A stretch of 14,893 nt of DNA from an uncultured Collinsella sp. (GTDB lineage Bacteria; Actinomycetota; Coriobacteriia; Coriobacteriales; Coriobacteriaceae), in NCBI GenBank assembly GCA_900547805.1, contig URIE01000040.1, positions 1 through 14,893 of the forward strand, written 5' to 3'. Under the pieces are notes generated by a model. That model worked only from the letters and a program-made list of their open reading frames with translations, did no database searches and was not told where the DNA came from. Of this stretch, positions 13,765 through 14,893 are shown one piece after another. The position numbers and the translations under genes were made by a program. Each line of letters starts with the position of its first letter. Within the stretch, counting starts at the first letter, position 1.

Positions 13765-14893
13765 GTGTTTGATTCCCTGAGCGATCGCCTCAACGACACA
13801 TTTGACCGCCTGCGTGGCAAGGGCAAGCTGACCGAGGCCGATATCACCTCGGCCATGCGCGACATTCGCATGGCGCTGCTCGAGGCCGACGTCAACTTTA
13901 AGGTCGTCAAGGAGTTTGTCGCCAAGACCAAGGAGCGCTGCATGACCGCCGAGGTCATGGAGTCGCTGTCGCCGGCGCAAAACGTCGTCAAGATCGTACT
14001 CGACGAGCTTACCGAGATGCTCGGCTCCACCGAGAGCAAGCTCGTCTTTAGCAATCGTATTCCCAATGTCATCATGCTCGTGGGCCTGCAGGGCTCCGGT
14101 AAGACCACGGCGGCCGTAAAGCTGGCCTACCTGCTTAAGAAGCAGGGCCGCTCACCGCTGCTCGCCGCGTGCGACGTCTACCGCCCCGCTGCAGCCGACC
14201 AGCTGGCCACACTCGGCGGCGAGATCGGCGTGCCAGTCTTCCGCGGCGACGGTGCGCATCCGGTCGACATCGCCAAGGGCGCCATCCAGGAGGCCGTTGA
14301 CCACCTGCGTGACGTGGTCATCGTCGATACCGCCGGTCGTTTGCAGATCGACGAGCAGATGATGCAGGAGGCCGTGGACATCAAGAAGGCCGTCAAGCCT
14401 GATCAGGTGCTGATGGTCGTCGATGCCATGACCGGCCAGGACATCGTCAACGTCGTTTCGACCTTTGCCGACCGCACCGACTTTGACGGCGTGATCATCT
14501 CCAAGCTCGACGGTGACGCCCGTGGCGGCGGCGCGCTTTCCGTGCGTCAGGTGACCGGTAAGCCCATCAAGTTCGTGGGTACCGGCGAAAAGCTGGACAT
14601 GATCGAGCTGTTCCACCCGGACCGCATGGCCTCCCGTATTCTGGGCATGGGCGACGTGCTGAGCCTCATCGAGAAGGCGGAAAAGGCTTACGATGCCAAG
14701 AAAGCCGCCGAAATGGAGGAGAAGCTGAAATCCAACCGCTTCACCCTTCAGGATTTTTACGACCAGTTGGTACAGATGAAGTCCATGGGCTCCATGCAGG
14801 ATATTCTTGCACAGATGCCCGGCGGGGCCAATCTGAAAAAGCTGCTGAAACGCTGCCCCGGCTGCCATGTCACCGGAGCGGACTATTCCGCCG
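13765..14893 (+). CDS. ffh: Signal recognition particle protein Ffh, 3' end missing
   Basis: Ffh is the SRP GTPase that binds signal sequences and 4.5S RNA and hands ribosomes to FtsY. The frame is open from GTG 13765 (AAGGAG at 13753-13758, six bases upstream) to the window end: 376 codons of an expected 450 or more. The N domain opens MFDSLSDRLNDTFDRLRGKG. The G domain shows GLQGSGKT (107-114), DVYRPAA (137-143), DTAGR (188-192), SKLDGDARGG (247-256) and GTGEK (272-276). The M domain begins near residue 325 (RFTLQDFYDQL) and is cut off before the methionine-rich signal-binding groove and RNA-binding helices. The last 100 codons differ in lysine codon use, and the final 20 residues (including CPGC at 364-367) do not look like a usual M domain, so the extreme right end may be unreliable. 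Confidence 0.93.
   Translation, partial: MFDSLSDRLNDTFDRLRGKGKLTEADITSAMRDIRMALLEADVNFKVVKEFVAKTKERCMTAEVMESLSPAQNVVKIVLDELTEMLGSTESKLVFSNRIPNVIMLVGLQGSGKTTAAVKLAYLLKKQGRSPLLAACDVYRPAAADQLATLGGEIGVPVFRGDGAHPVDIAKGAIQEAVDHLRDVVIVDTAGRLQIDEQMMQEAVDIKKAVKPDQVLMVVDAMTGQDIVNVVSTFADRTDFDGVIISKLDGDARGGGALSVRQVTGKPIKFVGTGEKLDMIELFHPDRMASRILGMGDVLSLIEKAEKAYDAKKAAEMEEKLKSNRFTLQDFYDQLVQMKSMGSMQDILAQMPGGANLKKLLKRCPGCHVTGADYSA

Noticed and set aside
1..14893. CRISPR arrays, insertion sequences, prophage genes, toxin-antitoxin pairs or a novel defence system.
   Set aside because: No repeated arrays, transposase or integrase motifs, or unexplained gene clusters are seen; every sizeable frame is assigned to a known family except the SepIVA-like protein, which is itself plausible as a housekeeping factor.

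Overview
This 14.9 kb window is a dense, entirely plus-strand block of bacterial housekeeping genes. It most likely comes from a high-GC Coriobacteriia (Actinomycetota) such as Collinsella. This placement is inferred from codon use and gene order, not from a database search. Gene order mixes two known neighbourhoods. Asp23/YloU, a DAK2 protein, recG, plsX, acpP, rnc, smc, ftsY, ffh matches the Bacillus yloU-yloV-recG-plsX-acpA-rnc-smc-ftsY-ffh block. The rsmD-coaD-coiled coil-DUF177-rpmF insert resembles Bacillus ylbH-ylbI-ylbN-rpmF. The coiled-coil gene next to DUF177 also recalls the actinobacterial sepIVA-DUF177-rnc-smc arrangement.

Layout: positions 1-162 hold two tandem tRNA-Asn(GUU) genes, the first cut by the window edge, followed by a strong intrinsic terminator (171-198). 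From 358 to 5733 a compact operon encodes an Asp23/YloU protein, a FakA-like DAK2 protein, RecG, RsmD and CoaD; the last three overlap. After a 68-base gap come a SepIVA/DivIVA-like coiled-coil protein and a DUF177/YceD protein, coupled by TAATG, then rpmF (zinc-type L32). A hairpin-rich gap leads to plsX. A second gap with a 22-bp perfect palindrome leads to an acpP-rnc-smc-ftsY-ffh operon that runs off the right edge inside ffh.

The genes form recognisable groups. FakA, PlsX and ACP belong to acyl-phosphate and phospholipid precursor metabolism. RsmD, L32, RNase III and YceD serve ribosome production. RecG and SMC handle chromosome maintenance. FtsY and Ffh are the SRP receptor and SRP GTPase, which deliver nascent membrane proteins. 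The coiled-coil protein probably acts in envelope growth.

I see no CRISPR array, mobile element, defence island, toxin-antitoxin pair or undescribed multi-gene system. What deserves a second look is fine-scale: residue changes in RNase III, ACP, RecG and PlsX, structured leaders before plsX and acpP, a shared -10-like motif, and an odd right end inside ffh that may not belong to the same genome.
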